The notes: generated by a model not told the origin, from the letters alone. Positions 9,013-18,874 are shown, counted from the stretch's first letter. The stretch: DNA of 64,000 nt from Desulforapulum autotrophicum HRM2 (GCF_000020365.1 NC_012108.1:1860001-1924000), one strand, 5' to 3'. Numbers and translations: made by a program.

Positions 9013-11612
9013 CGTGTTGGCATCTGCTGAAGTTGTGGGTGATTCCTGAAATCATATCGGCCCCCCATGAAATCATCAACCATTAATTCAACGTCCCGGG
9101 TGTTTTTGATATACATGTCCATGAGTTTGGTGGCCCCAAGAAGCCGTCCAATGTTTTCAAGGATGGTCACCATGGTTTCAATGGAACCCTGGCGGTACTC
9201 GGCATCCACAAGATCCGATCGCACCGTTACCATGAAACCCAGCCGGGTCAGAACGCCTTTTACAAAGGCGGCCCTTAACACCCGTCCAGTGTGATCACCG
9301 CCGCCCCCTGAAAATCGAAAGAGGATATAATTGTCCAGGGCTGCGGGGGTGCAGAAGGTATCCAGGATAACAAAATGATAACCAAACCTGAAGTTGATGT
9401 TCACATATTTTCTGGATACCACGGCATAGCTGCCAAATCGGGGAGAATCCGCAGAAATAATACCACCGGACATGATAATTCTGTCGTGGGTTTCCCAATC
9501 AAAGTGGCTGGCCTGGGACCAGTGGACGCCTGGATCCATCAATCCCTTTAAAATAGCGTTCATGGGAGGGCTGGTGATCTCATCTGGAGTCAGGGTGGTG
9601 GCTTTTATGGGATGGGGCGTGACGCCCCTGCCCACATTCAAAAGGTAAAAGAGCATGGGAATGGGGGAGATGAGTTTCCGGGCACCCTTTTTTCTGTGGC
9701 CCTTTCTGTGTCCCTGTAAAAACATTTCCTTTACAGCGGTTTCATGGACGAACCGGATAATGTCATGGAGGGACCGGCACCCCTGGGGGGAAAAGTCACT
9801 GGACTTTGGATCGAATAGGCGAAGTTTTGTTGAAAAATCCATGACAAAGGTTAGTTTATCCATGAAAAGGCTTTCCCGATAAACCGCCATGTCCGGGTTG
9901 TCGTTGTCTTGGGGGGGATGCCCGTCCGTTGGCTCTTGTACATCCCCGTCATATATCCGTCCATTGTCGGCATCCACAGTGACCCGATGACCCTGGGCAA
10001 GTTCGTTGAATCCCTGGTAAACATTGACTAGGGTGGGCACTCCAAACTCCCTGGCAATGGAAGAAAAGTGACTGGCCCGGCTGCCGGTTTCCACCACCGC
10101 CGCTGCCAGGCGATTCATGGCGGTTACAAATTGGGGCAGGCCGTGTCTGACCACCAGCACTGCCCCTTGGGGAACATCCTGCAATAGTGACGGATGTTCA
10201 AGGCGATAAACAGCCCCCGACCCTGTGCCTGGGCACACGGTTTCACCCCCGGCGCTGAGGCATTTGTTTTTAATGGTTTGTGACCCTGTTTCTATCGTTG
10301 GGATTCTGGCCAAAGGGCTGTGCAGGGGCCTGGACTGGAGAACAAACAGGTTGCCGGACTGATCCTTGCACCATTCAATGTCCTGGGGGTGGTCAAAGTG
10401 GGCTTCAAGCGTCATGGCCCACCGGGCAAGGGTTTGTGCCGAGGCTTCATCCAGGGAGAGCTGTTGTTGTGAATGGGAAAGGGTATACGTTGTTTGTGGA
10501 TGAAATTTGCCTCCGGTGGTCCCCCTGGGACTATTGGTCCCTGGAATGGTCTGAACGATGGCGTAGGGGGGGCACCTTGAAGTTTTGATTACATCCGGTG
10601 ATACCCGGCCTCCCACCAGTTGATCTCCCTGTCCCGCCACGGAACAAATTATCAACTGGTCTGTACGGGAATTGGTTATATCCCGGGTATACACCACTCC
10701 GGACGCCAGGGTGTCAATCATTTCAAGGACCAGTACCGCCATGGGGGTCTCACTGTCAAGGATACCCCGGCTGATTCTGTAAAACAGGGCATGGGAGGTA
10801 TATTTTCCGGCAATGATTTGTTTGTAACTGTTTAAAATGTCAGCAACGTCAACATTGAGGAGGGTTCGGTATTGCCCGGCAAAAGAGGCTTTGCCATCCT
10901 CTTTTACGGCACTGCTTCGAAGGGCAACCTTTACCTGGGCGCCGCACTGCTTTTGTAGCTGAGCCATTGCGTCTTTAACTGCTTTTGTAATTTCCTGGGG
11001 AATGGTTGCAGCCATAATAAGCTGTTCGATGTCCGAAGCTGTTTCTTCCAGGTCAGGTGTATCGCCGATGTCCAGGGTTGCCAGTTTTTCATTGATGGGG
11101 GTCTCTATATCATTGAAGGAGAGAAAATAGTGAAAGGCATTCGTGGTGATCACAAATCCACGGGGTGTTGGCAGATGGAGGGTGTATGCCAGGCGGAACA
11201 GGGTTGATGCTTTGTTTCCAAGAAAGGATTCTTCAACGGATGGTGCCCCAAGTTTGAATTCTACAGTGTAGGGGGGACAAAGATCAACGACTGGAGGGGC
11301 CAGAATATATCGTACATAAAAATCAAATTTTCTATGATAGGCCGCAAGATCCCGGTAACGGGATGGACAGATGGCTAAAAGGGCGTTAATCATTGCAGCT
11401 ACGGCACGGGACAACAACCCGTAGTGTCTGACCACTGCCTGGAAATCCCATGGTTTGGGGGAGTAGTAAAGCTCTTCCAGGATTGCCAGATGCTCGTGGG
11501 CAGCTTTGTCGTGGGCCAGCAAGGTTTTAAACGATTGATACTTTTTTTTTAATACGGTATCAGGAGAAAATACTTGATATGTCCAATGTTTGAATAAATT
11601 TTTTATCACCAT
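9009..11612 (-). CDS. PPDK/PEP-synthase-like dikinase lacking the PEP/pyruvate barrel
   Basis: An 867-residue protein. After about 130 N-terminal residues of unknown type comes a PPDK_N ATP-grasp domain (about 130-425) with LGNKASTLFRL, VALRSSAVKEDGKASFAGQY and a terminal DIEWCKDQSGNLFVLQSRPL. A swivelling phosphohistidine domain follows, with TGSRASHFSSIAREFG (His515). The remaining 300 residues do not show the PEP-utilizer TIM-barrel motifs expected in PEP synthase or PPDK, so the phosphoryl acceptor is probably not pyruvate. Rifampin phosphotransferase and glucan water dikinase show that this chemistry can be turned to other acceptors. It is followed, with a 4-bp overlap, by the phosphatase fusion. 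GAGG precedes the ATG. Confidence 0.78.
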   Translation of the reverse strand: MVIKNLFKHWTYQVFSPDTVLKKKYQSFKTLLAHDKAAHEHLAILEELYYSPKPWDFQAVVRHYGLLSRAVAAMINALLAICPSRYRDLAAYHRKFDFYVRYILAPPVVDLCPPYTVEFKLGAPSVEESFLGNKASTLFRLAYTLHLPTPRGFVITTNAFHYFLSFNDIETPINEKLATLDIGDTPDLEETASDIEQLIMAATIPQEITKAVKDAMAQLQKQCGAQVKVALRSSAVKEDGKASFAGQYRTLLNVDVADILNSYKQIIAGKYTSHALFYRISRGILDSETPMAVLVLEMIDTLASGVVYTRDITNSRTDQLIICSVAGQGDQLVGGRVSPDVIKTSRCPPYAIVQTIPGTNSPRGTTGGKFHPQTTYTLSHSQQQLSLDEASAQTLARWAMTLEAHFDHPQDIEWCKDQSGNLFVLQSRPLHSPLARIPTIETGSQTIKNKCLSAGGETVCPGTGSGAVYRLEHPSLLQDVPQGAVLVVRHGLPQFVTAMNRLAAAVVETGSRASHFSSIAREFGVPTLVNVYQGFNELAQGHRVTVDADNGRIYDGDVQEPTDGHPPQDNDNPDMAVYRESLFMDKLTFVMDFSTKLRLFDPKSSDFSPQGCRSLHDIIRFVHETAVKEMFLQGHRKGHRKKGARKLISPIPMLFYLLNVGRGVTPHPIKATTLTPDEITSPPMNAILKGLMDPGVHWSQASHFDWETHDRIIMSGGIISADSPRFGSYAVVSRKYVNINFRFGYHFVILDTFCTPAALDNYILFRFSGGGGDHTGRVLRAAFVKGVLTRLGFMVTVRSDLVDAEYRQGSIETMVTILENIGRLLGATKLMDMYIKNTRDVELMVDDFMGGRYDFRNHPQLQQMPTR

Positions 11613-11698
11613 GGGCCGCCTCGATCATGGGATTTGTTTTTTTATTAAGGGTAGCATATATGATTAAAGGATTACAAACATGAATAATAATAACAGGG

Positions 11699-12747
11699 GA
11701 AGCCACTAAGATCCAGAGGATCATTGACCAGGGGATTCACCAGAACAACCAGATGGTCGTCATCAGGACCGGGGTGTTTATGCTCGGTATCTCACTGTTG
11801 AGCATGTGCATGGCCATCGCAATAATATCTTTTCCGTTCAGGTGGGTGAGGGCGTTGCCCGTGATCTCAGGGAAGCGTTGTTTGTGAAAATCCAGAGCTT
11901 TTCCCTTGGTAATCTGGACAACCTGAAAACCGGTGAACTCATGGTGAGGCTGTCAAGCGACACCAGCGCGGTCCAGCGCCTGGTGCTGATCTCCCTTCGC
12001 ATCGGCACCAGAGCACCGCTGATCATGGTCGGCAGCCTGATTCTCATGGTCAATACCAGTCTGGGGTTGGCATTGACCATGGTGCCGCTCCTGATGATGA
12101 GCCGGCTTTCCAATGTCTGGGCCAATGGAATGGCGTCATCAAAGTGGATTTATGGGCTGATATCAACCTGGTTCCCCGGTTTTACGAGATCAACCACGGC
12201 CGGATCACCATTGACGAAACAGATATCCTGAATATCGCCAAGGCTGAATGGCGCAGATGCACTGGCCTGGTTCTGCCGGATACCTTTTTGTTTGCCAATA
12301 CGGTTCTTGAAAATATTCGTTATGGAAAGCTCACGAGTGTGTCCGGGCAGCGCAAACGGCAGATGCCGATCATTTTATCCAGCTTCTGCCCCAGGGATAT
12401 CAAACGTCTCTTTCAGAACGGGCCGGAAATCTCAGCCAGGGGCAGCGACAACTTCTGGCTATTGCCCGGGCCATTCTGGCGGATCCGGGGATTCTGATCC
12501 TGGATGAGGCCATCAGCAGTGTTGACACCCGCACTGAAATCCGCATTCAGACAGCCCTGCTCAATCTGATGAAAAAACGGACCAGTTTCGTGATTGCCCA
12601 CTGACTGAGCATCATACGTGATGCCGATCAGGTTCTGGTAATCAAAAACGGAAAGATCGTTGAACAGGGACCCACCAGACGCTTCTGGACCGGCACGGGT
12701 TTTACCACCATCTCTATCTGAGCCAGTTCAAAGGCGAAAAAATATAA
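11699..12747 (+). pseudogene. Decayed ABC exporter (transmembrane + ATPase half-transporter)
   Basis: Remains of a type I ABC exporter can be followed across frames. From 11699 the frame reads EATKIQRIIDQGIHQ; a one-base loss near 11820 moves it to NNIFSVQVGEGVARDLREAL and on to LALTMVPLLMM. A deletion near 12100-12165 has removed the last membrane helices and Walker A, leaving RFYEINHGRITIDETDI and DTFLFANTVLENIRYGKL. In a shifted frame follow HFIQLLPQGYQTSL, the signature NLSQGQRQLLAIARAIL, Walker B ILILDEA and SSVDTRTEI. At 12602-12604 a TGA replaces the Arg codon after the H-loop His (probably CGA to TGA). A last shift near 12670 restores LLDRHGFYHHLYLSQFKG and the original stop at 12745-12747. 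It cannot make a working transporter. Confidence 0.9.
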
Positions 12748-12887
12748 AGCGCCTTTCCCGGTTCGACTTGTTCCCCTCCTTGTCCTTGACAAGAAACCAT
12801 TTCAGATCTATTGAATAACACGGCAGTTCTTGGTTTTATCCAAACAACACACCAATAGGTGATTGGAATTAAACCCTCGGGTCTTAA

Positions 12888-14429
12888 ATGAAAAACATTA
12901 CAGGATTTCTGGAACAACCCGGATCGAGGCTGAAAATATCGTCCGGACCTGAACAGACACCCGCCGGGGGTATCCATCACAGGAGAGGGTCTGCCTTATA
13001 TACAGCCATGGTATTGTTTGTCTTGGTGACGGTTTTCATGGCGCTGTCCGGGGGCTGTGTCCCTGTGGGACCGGATTATGTCGCGCCCGGTTTCAACCGA
13101 ATGCCTGGAAGATGGACCCCTGAAATGACCGGCGGGATGTCTGCTGTTCCCCTGGACAGCAAAGCCCTGGCTAGCTGGTGGATCGTTCTCGATGATCCCG
13201 TGCTGACCGGTCTGATAACCCGTGCCATTGATGTCAATTTAGATCTTCGTAAAACCCGTGCCGTTCTGCGTGAGGCCCGGGCGAGACTTTTGATCAGCGG
13301 TACAGATGCCTTTCCGACGATTAAAACAGACGCTTCTGCTGTTAGACGTTACCAGGATGATGAATCCGGCAGTTCCTATAATGCAGGATTTGACGCCTTC
13401 TGGGAGATGGATGTTTTTGGCAGGGTACAACGAGCAAGGGAGGCGGCCACGGCAGACCTTGAGGCGGACCAGGAAAGCATGGGGGATGTGCGGGTGAGCC
13501 TTGTGGCTGAAGTTGCCCTGAATTATATTGGGGTTCGTTCTTTCCAGGCCAGGCTGGCCATTGCACAAAAAAGCCTGGCAGTGCAGGAAGAGACCCTCCA
13601 GTTGACCCAATGGCAGCGCCAGGCAGGCCTGACCAGCCAGCTGGATGTGGAACAGGCCAGATCCAGCCTGGAAGAAACCCGTGCATCTGTTCCTGATCTG
13701 CAGACCGGGCTTGGCCAGGTCATGAACCAACTGGCCCTGCTGCTGGGCCAGTATCCGGGTACCCTTTACAAAGCGCTTTCAGTGCCGGCACCGGTTCCGG
13801 TTGCCCCCATGGAAATTGCCGTGGGCGTTCCTGCCGAAGTGCTGCGCCGCATTCCCACGGTCCGCCAGGCAGAGCGTCAACTGGCCGCCCAGACGGCACG
13901 GGTCGGCGTGGCTACGGCCGAACAATATCCTCAGTTCACCCTAAACGGGTCAATCGGTTTTGATGCCCTTTCCATCCATGATCTGCTGTTTGAGTCCGCC
14001 AGCCGGATCTTCAGTATCGGACCTGCATTTTCATGGACCTTGTTTGATGCCGGCCGCCTACGGCAGAACATTGAGGTGCAGAATGCCTTGACACAACAGG
14101 CCGCCATTGAATATGAAAAAGCGGTTCTCACCGCCCTTAAAGATGTTGAAGATGCCCTGGTTGCCTATGGCGGTGAGCAGGTACGGCGGCAATCTCTCCT
14201 AGGGGCATCAACGGCCCAGCAGGATGCCCTGGATCTTGCCCGTGACCAGTACGCTTCGGGCATGGTCAATTTTCAGGTGGTGCTGGATGCACAACGGTCG
14301 CTGTTGTCATTGCAGAACCAGCTGGCCGTAAGCAATGGTGCGGTCACTTCTGATCTGATCCGGCTTTATAAGGCCCTTGGTGGTGGCTGGACCCCGCTGT
14401 CAGCGAGTGGTGCCACAAAGGCCCATTAA
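12888..14429 (+). CDS. RND/MacAB-type outer membrane factor lipoprotein (NodT/OprM family)
   Basis: A TolC-like trimeric outer-membrane channel subunit, up to 513 residues. The conserved lipoprotein part is VFMALSGGCVPVGPDYVAPG, with Cys in a weak lipobox and the C-x-V-GPDY start typical of the NodT family. Two outer membrane efflux repeats follow, the second with RRIPTVRQAERQLAAQTARVGVA and SIGPAFSWTLFDAGRLR. The listed ATG gives about 40 extra residues before the signal peptide; the ATG at 13008 (MVLFVLVTVF) is an equally good or better start, and neither has a strong ribosome site. It heads the exporter operon with the fusion protein, ATPase and permease behind it. Confidence 0.88.
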   Translation: MKNITGFLEQPGSRLKISSGPEQTPAGGIHHRRGSALYTAMVLFVLVTVFMALSGGCVPVGPDYVAPGFNRMPGRWTPEMTGGMSAVPLDSKALASWWIVLDDPVLTGLITRAIDVNLDLRKTRAVLREARARLLISGTDAFPTIKTDASAVRRYQDDESGSSYNAGFDAFWEMDVFGRVQRAREAATADLEADQESMGDVRVSLVAEVALNYIGVRSFQARLAIAQKSLAVQEETLQLTQWQRQAGLTSQLDVEQARSSLEETRASVPDLQTGLGQVMNQLALLLGQYPGTLYKALSVPAPVPVAPMEIAVGVPAEVLRRIPTVRQAERQLAAQTARVGVATAEQYPQFTLNGSIGFDALSIHDLLFESASRIFSIGPAFSWTLFDAGRLRQNIEVQNALTQQAAIEYEKAVLTALKDVEDALVAYGGEQVRRQSLLGASTAQQDALDLARDQYASGMVNFQVVLDAQRSLLSLQNQLAVSNGAVTSDLIRLYKALGGGWTPLSASGATKAH

Positions 14430-14493
14430 AAAAATTAATTTTTCCAAGCATTAAACAAATCAGGATATTCTTGAAATTTTACAGAGAGAGCCC

Positions 14494-15813
14494 ATGAACA
14501 CAATATTGGATCAGAAAACCGATCAAAAATCTGAAATTGAAAAAAAATTGGGTATCAACCGGTCAAAGGGTGCAAAAAAGGGTTTTAAGGTCTTTGTCAT
14601 CATTACTGCCTTGTTCATGGTTGCATTGATTCTCGTGGCCATTATCTGGAAGAATGCGGGAAAGAGCAGCAAAATAGTCTATGAAACCCAGCCTGCGCGA
14701 ATGGGAGATATGACAGTGACCATCGAGGCCACGGGCACAATTGCACCTACCAACCAGCAGGTAGATGTGGGAAGTGAACTTTCCGGCATCATCAAAAGCG
14801 TGGCCGTTGATTACAATGATCAGGTAACCACAGGCCAGGTGCTGGCCCGGCTGGATACCGAGAAACTCAATGCCCAGGTCATTCAATCCAGAGCCAATCT
14901 GGAATCAGCAAGGGCCAGGGTTGTACAGGCCCAGGCGACTGTTTTTGAAGCGCTCAGTAAATTAAAACGGCTGCAGATGTTGCACGAGTTGAGCCATCAA
15001 AAGTTGCCTGCCTTAAATGATCTGGATGTTGCAGAGGCCATTTTAAAGCGTGCCCAGGCAGATGAAGTCAGTGCAAAGGCAATGGTCTCTGAAGCCCAGG
15101 CAGAGCTTGATGCCCGGGACACCGATCTGTCCAAGGCGGAAATTCGTTCACCCATTAATGGTCTTGTTCTTAAACGCGGCATAGAACCCGGCCAGACCGT
15201 GGCTGCATCCCTGCAGGCCCCGGTACTCTTTATCCTGGCCGCCGACCTTCACCAGATGGAATTGCATGTGGATGTGGATGAGGCAGATGTGGGCCAGGTA
15301 AAAGAAGGTCAGCAGGCCATATTTACCGTGGATGCTTTTCCTGACCGTAAATTTCCGGCAGCGATCACCCAGGTGCGGTATGCTGCCCAGACCGTAAATG
15401 GTGTTGTCACCTATGAAACAGTCCTCAAGGTTGACAACCGGGATCTGCTGCTGAGGCCGGGTATGACAGCCACTGCAGAAATTATCGTTGAGCAGTTCAA
15501 ACATACCCTCCTGGTGCCCAATGTTGCCCTACGGTTTGAAATGCCGGTCAATGAAATCCAGCGCCCGGACCAGAACAGAAGCGTTATGAGCATGCTTCTG
15601 CCGTTCCGGCGGCCGGCGCGCCAGGGCAATCGTCGCGTCCGGGCACCCCTGGCCAGTAAAAACCAGCGAAGCGTCTGGATCCTCAAAGAGGGAAGTCCGG
15701 TAAAGGTTCCCCTGACCATTGGATTCTCAGACGGAGAGATGACAGCGGTGCAATCCGGAGATATTCAGGCAGGTGCTCCCCTGGTGGTGGACATTATAGG
15801 GGCTAATAAATGA
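14494..15813 (+). CDS. MacA/HlyD-family periplasmic adaptor of a tripartite exporter
   Basis: A 439-residue membrane fusion protein with one N-terminal helix (about residues 31-52), a barrel-sandwich half-motif TGTIAPTNQQVDVGSELSGI, an alpha-helical hairpin (about 115-215) rich in Ala and Glu, and the returning half SPINGLVLKRGIEPGQTV. It bridges the inner-membrane MacB-like complex and the outer membrane channel encoded just upstream. Residues about 355-385 form a basic, Arg-rich insert (PFRRPARQGNRRVRAPLASK) that MacA proteins usually lack in this form. Its stop overlaps the ATPase start by 4 bp. Confidence 0.9.
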   Translation: MNTILDQKTDQKSEIEKKLGINRSKGAKKGFKVFVIITALFMVALILVAIIWKNAGKSSKIVYETQPARMGDMTVTIEATGTIAPTNQQVDVGSELSGIIKSVAVDYNDQVTTGQVLARLDTEKLNAQVIQSRANLESARARVVQAQATVFEALSKLKRLQMLHELSHQKLPALNDLDVAEAILKRAQADEVSAKAMVSEAQAELDARDTDLSKAEIRSPINGLVLKRGIEPGQTVAASLQAPVLFILAADLHQMELHVDVDEADVGQVKEGQQAIFTVDAFPDRKFPAAITQVRYAAQTVNGVVTYETVLKVDNRDLLLRPGMTATAEIIVEQFKHTLLVPNVALRFEMPVNEIQRPDQNRSVMSMLLPFRRPARQGNRRVRAPLASKNQRSVWILKEGSPVKVPLTIGFSDGEMTAVQSGDIQAGAPLVVDIIGANK

Positions 15814-16550
15814 ACCCTGGCATGCCAATCCATGATCCTTTTTGTTCAGATGAGCCGATGATCGAGTTCAGAAAGGTGACCAAGGTCTATGGCAGGGACG
15901 CTGCAGCCATGACGGCCCTGGACCGTATTGACCTTAAAATTTATGACGGTGATTTTGTGGCAGTGATGGGACCGAGCGGATCCGGAAAATCCACAGCCAT
16001 GAACATCCTTGGATGCCTGGATCTGCCGACTTCGGGCAGTTACCTGTTCAAAGGCATTGATGTGGTAACCCTCTCCCGGGACCAGCGCGCGCTGTTGCGC
16101 CGCCATTACCTTGGATTTGTGTTCCAGGGATTTAATCTTCTCAATCGCACGTCAGCCCTTGAAAATATTGAACTGCCCCTGATCTACCGCCGTGTTTCGG
16201 CAAACGAAAGGCATGGGCGGGGAAAAAGAGCTCTTGAAGCCGTAGGCCTTGCCGGCCGGGAAACCCATACGCCTGGAGAATTGTCCGGGGGGCAGCAGCA
16301 GCGGGTGGCCATTGCCAGGGCCATGGTTACCGAGCCTGCGGTATTGCTGGCAGATGAACCCACCGGCAATCTGGATACGGTCAGGAGCCGTGAAATCATG
16401 GAACTGCTCTGCGCCCTCAATCGCAAGAACGGCATAACGGTTCTCATGGTCACCCATGATCCGAATATGGCTGCCTATGCTCGGCGGATTGTCCGGTTCC
16501 TTGATGGAAAGATTGATTCAGAAGAGATCAACAAAGGAACAAACCAATGA
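15810..16550 (+). CDS. MacB/LolD-type ABC exporter ATPase
   Basis: A 246-residue ATPase of the LolD/MacB/FtsE group. Motifs: Walker A GPSGSGKSTAMNILG, Q-loop FVFQGFNLL, signature LSGGQQQRVAIARAM, Walker B VLLADEPTGNLD and H-loop MVTHDP. The first 17 residues precede a second possible start at MIEFRKVTKVYG, where family homology begins; the upstream ATG is kept because it overlaps the adaptor stop (ATGA). Here ATPase and permease are separate chains, unlike E. coli MacB in which they are fused. Confidence 0.92.
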   Translation: MNPGMPIHDPFCSDEPMIEFRKVTKVYGRDAAAMTALDRIDLKIYDGDFVAVMGPSGSGKSTAMNILGCLDLPTSGSYLFKGIDVVTLSRDQRALLRRHYLGFVFQGFNLLNRTSALENIELPLIYRRVSANERHGRGKRALEAVGLAGRETHTPGELSGGQQQRVAIARAMVTEPAVLLADEPTGNLDTVRSREIMELLCALNRKNGITVLMVTHDPNMAAYARRIVRFLDGKIDSEEINKGTNQ

Positions 16551-17752
16551 TAGTGGACACGATCCTGCTGGCCCTGCGGGCGATCCGCCGCAATTCCCTT
16601 CGGTCACTGCTGACCATTCTGGGCATTGTTATAGGCGTGGCAGCCGTTATTACCATGGTCACCCTGGGCAAAGGTGCCACACTTCAGGTAACTTCAGACA
16701 TTTCCAAGCTGGGTAGTAATATGCTCATGGTCAGGCCGGGCCAGGATGTTCGTGGGGGGGCACATGAAGCCGCACCTTCGTTTGATTACAAGGATGTCGC
16801 AGCCATTGCCAGGGATATCTCCAGTGTGGCAGCCGTGGCACCCACAGCCTCAAAAAACCTCCAGGCCATATACGGCAGTGAAAACTGGTCTACTTCGGTC
16901 ATCGGTACTGACAATAACTATTTTTTTGTGAGAAACTGGGAAATTGAAACCGGCCGGCGTTTTACGGATAATGAAATGAAAAGCGGAACAGCTGTCTGCC
17001 TTCTGGGAGCCACTGTGTACAAGGAAATTTTTGGTTCCATGGATCCACTGGAGACGTCCATCCGCCTGCAGAAACTTTCGTGTAAAATTATCGGTACGCT
17101 CAAATCCAAGGGGCAATCCAGCTTTGGCTCGGACCAGGATGATATCGTTCTGATACCCCTTCGTACCTTTCAACGGCGTATTTCCGGCAACCGGGACATT
17201 GATGCCATCTACCTGTCTGCCAGGGACAGTCTTTCAACGGAAAAGGCAAAGCTGGACACCGAGCGGCTGATGCGCGAACGGCGACGTATCCGGACTGGGC
17301 AGGATGACAATTTCCATGTCAGGAATATGCAGGAGCTGGTCAGCACCATGACCGGGACGACCCGGATTCTGACCATGTTACTTGCTGCTGTGGCGGCAGT
17401 GAGTCTGCTGGTCGGCGGCATCGGCATCATGAACATCATGCTGGTCTCGGTCACTGAAAGAACACGGGAAATCGGTATCCGGTTGGCCATTGGTGCAAGG
17501 GAACGAGAGGTTCTCATGCAGTTTCTGGTGGAAGCGGTGGTTCTGTCGCTGCTTGGCGGTCTGGTGGGAATCCTTCTGGGCCTTGCCACGGCAGCAGTCG
17601 GAACACAGCTGCTCCATGTCCCCTTTGTGTTTGACCCTGTCATCACCCTGATCGCCTTTTGCTTTTCAGGGGCAGTGGGCATTGTCTTCGGATATTTTCC
17701 CGCACGCCAGGCCGCACGCCTCAATCCCATTGATGCGCTAAGACATGAATAA
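16547..17752 (+). CDS. MacB/FtsX-family ABC exporter permease
   Basis: A 401-residue inner-membrane protein with the MacB topology: one helix near residues 20-42 (SLRSLLTILGIVIGVAAVIT), a large periplasmic MacB_PCD domain (about 45-260), then an FtsX domain with three helices, including VGGIGIMNIMLVSVTERTRE, and a C-terminal ARQAARLNPIDALRHE motif typical of the family. It transmits ATP-driven movement to the periplasmic adaptor rather than forming a pore. It overlaps the ATPase gene by 4 bp and the next gene by 8 bp. Substrates of such systems include macrolides, lipopeptides and lipoproteins; none is indicated here. Confidence 0.92.
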   Translation: MIVDTILLALRAIRRNSLRSLLTILGIVIGVAAVITMVTLGKGATLQVTSDISKLGSNMLMVRPGQDVRGGAHEAAPSFDYKDVAAIARDISSVAAVAPTASKNLQAIYGSENWSTSVIGTDNNYFFVRNWEIETGRRFTDNEMKSGTAVCLLGATVYKEIFGSMDPLETSIRLQKLSCKIIGTLKSKGQSSFGSDQDDIVLIPLRTFQRRISGNRDIDAIYLSARDSLSTEKAKLDTERLMRERRRIRTGQDDNFHVRNMQELVSTMTGTTRILTMLLAAVAAVSLLVGGIGIMNIMLVSVTERTREIGIRLAIGAREREVLMQFLVEAVVLSLLGGLVGILLGLATAAVGTQLLHVPFVFDPVITLIAFCFSGAVGIVFGYFPARQAARLNPIDALRHE

Positions 17753-18812
17753 ATCGTTCACCCATATGATCATACCCACTGGGCTGATCCTTATCTTTCC
17801 CCTGCTGGGTGTCCTTATTGACGGGCAGTCTGTTCTGCCCTATCTTGTATTTCCGCCCGAGCCGGTCGTCACCTGCCATGGGACTTTTTCCCTGCCGGTC
17901 TTTATGGCTTTCATCCTCTTGATTCTTACGGCCACGCTGCCGTTTCTGAAGGTTGGCCTCATCCACACGAGGAAAAAATCTGTGGCTGCTGCTGGACCGT
18001 TTCCCTGGTGGGGCGTTGTTTCATTTTCAGGCCTTGCCTGTTTCTGGATAATTGCCTGGACGCGGTTTGACTGGTTCGTCCGTTTCCAGCCCCACACCTT
18101 TTTTCCGTTGTGGATCTGCTGGATTGTCAGTGTCAACGCCCTGGTCCACCAGTCGAAAAATCAGTGTCCCCTGTTTACATCTCCCCTTAAATTCCTGCGC
18201 CTGTTTATTGTCAGTGCCCTGTTCTGGTGGGTGTTTGAATACCTGAACCGGTTTGTGGGAAACTGGTATTATTCGGCAAGCCAGTATCGTCCATGGCGGT
18301 ATTTTCTTCTGGCCACATTGAGTTTCTCAACCGTCCTACCGGCCGTGGAAACTACGAAAGCATATCTCTTGACCTTTGACCGTTTTAAAAACGGATTCGC
18401 ACATTGCAGGCCCGTTCCGTACCTGAACTCAAAGCCTTTTGCCATCTGTCTGATGATCTGTTCCTGTGTCTGTCTTTGCCTGATGGCCATGTTTCCGGAC
18501 GCACTTTTTCCCCTGGTCTGGGTCTGTCCGTTGCTTGTTCTTCTGGGATACCGGATCCTTTTCAACCGGCGCCATATCCTTTCTGGTGTGGTTCCCGGCG
18601 ATTTCACCATGGTGGTGGCCTATGCCTCAGCCGCCCTGGTGTGCGGGTTTTTCTGGGAGATGTTTAACATGTACAGCCTTGCCAGGTGGCAGTACACCAT
18701 CCCCTATGTTGATGTACTGCATCTGTTTGAAATGCCCCTGCTCGGCTATGCCGGTTATCTCCCCTTTGGTCTTGAATGCGCCGTGGTGATTGATATTGTC
18801 ATGGAACCTTGA
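17745..18812 (+). CDS. Unrecognised polytopic membrane protein at the end of the exporter operon
   Basis: A 355-residue protein I do not recognise. Hydrophobic segments suggest about eight to nine helices; the sequence is rich in Trp and Phe, with a conserved-looking C-terminal block containing CGFFWEMFNMYSLARWQY and LHLFEMPLLGYAGYLPF. No lipobox, ATPase or transporter motif is visible. The start overlaps the permease stop by 8 bp, so it is translated with the exporter, and it may modify, present or sense the exported compound. That is inference from position only. Confidence 0.7.
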   Translation: MNKSFTHMIIPTGLILIFPLLGVLIDGQSVLPYLVFPPEPVVTCHGTFSLPVFMAFILLILTATLPFLKVGLIHTRKKSVAAAGPFPWWGVVSFSGLACFWIIAWTRFDWFVRFQPHTFFPLWICWIVSVNALVHQSKNQCPLFTSPLKFLRLFIVSALFWWVFEYLNRFVGNWYYSASQYRPWRYFLLATLSFSTVLPAVETTKAYLLTFDRFKNGFAHCRPVPYLNSKPFAICLMICSCVCLCLMAMFPDALFPLVWVCPLLVLLGYRILFNRRHILSGVVPGDFTMVVAYASAALVCGFFWEMFNMYSLARWQYTIPYVDVLHLFEMPLLGYAGYLPFGLECAVVIDIVMEP

Positions 18813-18874
18813 TGTTTTTTATTTAAGTACTGTTTGATCCAGACCCCGGGGGAACCTGTCAGACCTGAATGTTT

